This document shows positions 62,479 to 64,000 of a stretch of 64,000 nucleotides of DNA, in pieces (position 1 is the stretch's first letter; every line of letters begins with the position of its first letter). Both the position numbers and the translations under genes were made by a program. The notes below the pieces were generated by a model, which worked only from the letters and a program-made list of their open reading frames with translations, was not told the origin of the DNA and searched no databases. Source of the stretch: Anaspis maculata (Eukaryota; Arthropoda; Insecta; Coleoptera; Scraptiidae); assembly GCA_949128115.1 (NCBI GenBank), contig OX421967.1:21468635-21532634 (forward strand), written 5' to 3'.

Positions 62479-63183
62479 GGCGTCAAATACAAAATTTGCG
62501 AACAAATGCTACAAAATCGCAAGAAAAACCGCCACAAAGTTGAAAAATACGCGCCGCAGCGAACAGGGTAATAGGCTAGAGGTTAATACACACTAGTGAT
62601 TACTTATTTTTCATCAAAAAGTCCGCATTGTTCATTAAATTATAAATAACTGCGTTTTACATTGATCGGATGTGCGTACGCAACCCATAATGCAACCCCC
62701 ACCAACTCTATTTTCAGTTTGACAAGCAACGGCCGTGACTTTCCGCTGCTGTCTGCTGTCAACGTCAACTATTTATTTGCCATTTTGAAGTTCGCTCCGA
62801 GTGTCGTACACGTTTGTGAACAAGTGGGCCGCTATTCTTGAATCGTGTGAGAAAAGTCCCTGGGAGTAAAATACATTCAGCAGTACACTGATGTAGCGAG
62901 TGTTGCCTGAAATCGTGGTTTTTAGGCAACTTTCGCTAGTCAAACTGAAAATAGAGTTGTTGGGGGTTGCATTATGGGTTGCGTACGCACATCCGATCAA
63001 TGTAAAACGCAGTTATTTATAATTTAATAAACAATGCGGACTTTTTGATGAAAAATGAGTAATCACTAGTGTGTATTAACCTCTAGCCTATTACCCTGTT
63101 CGCTGCGGCGCGTATTTTTCAACTCTATGGCGGTTTTTCACGCCATTTTCTAGCATTTGTTCGCAAATTTTGTATTTGACGCC
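62479..63183. mobile_element. 705-bp foldback with near-perfect arms
   Basis: GGCGTCAAATACAAAATTTGCG is mirrored at the right end. Arms of about 255 bases are almost identical (CGCGCCGCAGCGAACAGGGTAATAG, GATCGGATGTGCGTACGCAACCC), with a central loop 62730-62935 containing a frame-poor unique segment. Confidence 0.93.
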
Positions 63184-64000
63184 ATTACTTCAGAAGACGA
63201 GTATGCGCGCTGATGGCGCGCTGGATAATGAAAGGTACTAATGAATCAATTGTTTTTGGAAATATCGTGCTTGCAACTTGATATTCCGACAAACAATAAC
63301 GTTTAAAATTAAACGCGAAGTGGAGATATCGACAAAGCCTGTTAGAGTCAAACTCGGATTCAAAACTATGATCTTCAACGACTTCAACTGCTTTTCCATC
63401 GTGAGTGCCACTTTCAAACTGCCCTTCGTGAAATTGTTGAGAAAAAACAACAGGCAACCACTCATTGAAAACACAAAATCGTTTGATTATGAAAACCGGC
63501 CCCTGATGAATTCCGACAATGACCTCTTCACCCAAGAAACGTTATCATTATCAAGCTCGTTTTTCTGGATTTCCCTCGACTTACGTGACAATCATTTCTT
63601 ATAGCGGTACAGTGATTGTCTTTTTTGACTTTGACTAGTACCTACAGATTTGTTGTCCACATTAATCTGGAACGTTGAAAGTCTCGACGATCTGCAGCAA
63701 CGCGACGAAAAGGTTCGAAATCGAAATTAGAGAATTGCCCACGATGACTTTGTCCAACAGCCATCCAGGTTGCCTCTTCTTGAAGATGGCGACGCAGACG
63801 TAGAATACCTCGACAGTTTATTGGACTTCGTTTTCGGTTGGGGATTGGGGTTGAAATCGGCTTCGCACACGTCCGTCCGTCCGGGGGACTGTTGTTCAGA
63901 AATTGGGAAGATACGCTTAGTTCACCTGGAGGCGTGTCACAGCTCATTTGTCCTGGGTCAAGGTAACGTTGTCCATGAGGAAAATTTATAAGAAATTATA
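63184..64000. other. Right edge with open frames of unknown meaning
   Basis: Plus strand 63278-63604 (108 codons, with no ATG near its left end) and 63770-63991, and minus strand 63535-63185, 63474-63238 and 63947-63642 are all open. The minus frame 63474-63238 ends with LTGFVDISTSRLILNVIV, faintly like the last membrane segment of insect chemoreceptors, but no diagnostic motif is present. It may be the 3' end of a neighbouring gene or chance. Confidence 0.25.

Overview
The window is nuclear DNA of an arthropod, almost certainly an insect. Protein-coding exons are short, bounded by GT-AG junctions, and separated by long AT-rich introns full of transposable elements, SINEs and simple repeats. 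The genus cannot be read from the sequence; a hemipteran is plausible but unproven.

Two gene systems are legible. (1) On the minus strand, 0.3-20 kb holds a head-to-tail tandem pair of CRAL-TRIO lipid-transfer genes of the alpha-tocopherol-transfer-protein/clavesin type. Copy B (20006 down to 14526) is complete: six exons, 305 aa, with an AATAAA just after the stop. Copy A (13013 down to 337) has the first four exons intact, and its last two would lie left of base 1. (2) On the plus strand, 28661-60125 is a complete ten-exon gene for oxysterol-binding protein (OSBP, 749 aa): a PH domain, a coiled coil, a FFAT-like motif and a lipid-binding ORD with the EQVSHHPP fingerprint. Its coding sequence is 2250 bases in a 31.5 kb span, and all ten junctions keep the frame.

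Most of the remainder is repeats. The dominant feature is a large number of long-armed inverted repeats (foldback elements), about fifteen of 0.3-2.7 kb. Several have CAGG...CCTG ends beside TATA, and several are concentric: one foldback sits at the symmetry centre of another. There are also many short hairpin MITEs, a tRNA-derived SINE family, two copies of a THAP-domain DNA transposon, a non-LTR retrotransposon ORF2 fragment carried inside a hairpin element, a SWIM zinc-finger remnant, and a dispersed family with a GGAC-repeat tail.

Because the CRAL-TRIO gene is duplicated, each copy gives the empty site for insertions in the other. This fixes several element boundaries and target duplications (TTAA, ACA, AAT and others) directly. 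The right edge (63.2-64 kb) has open frames of unknown meaning.
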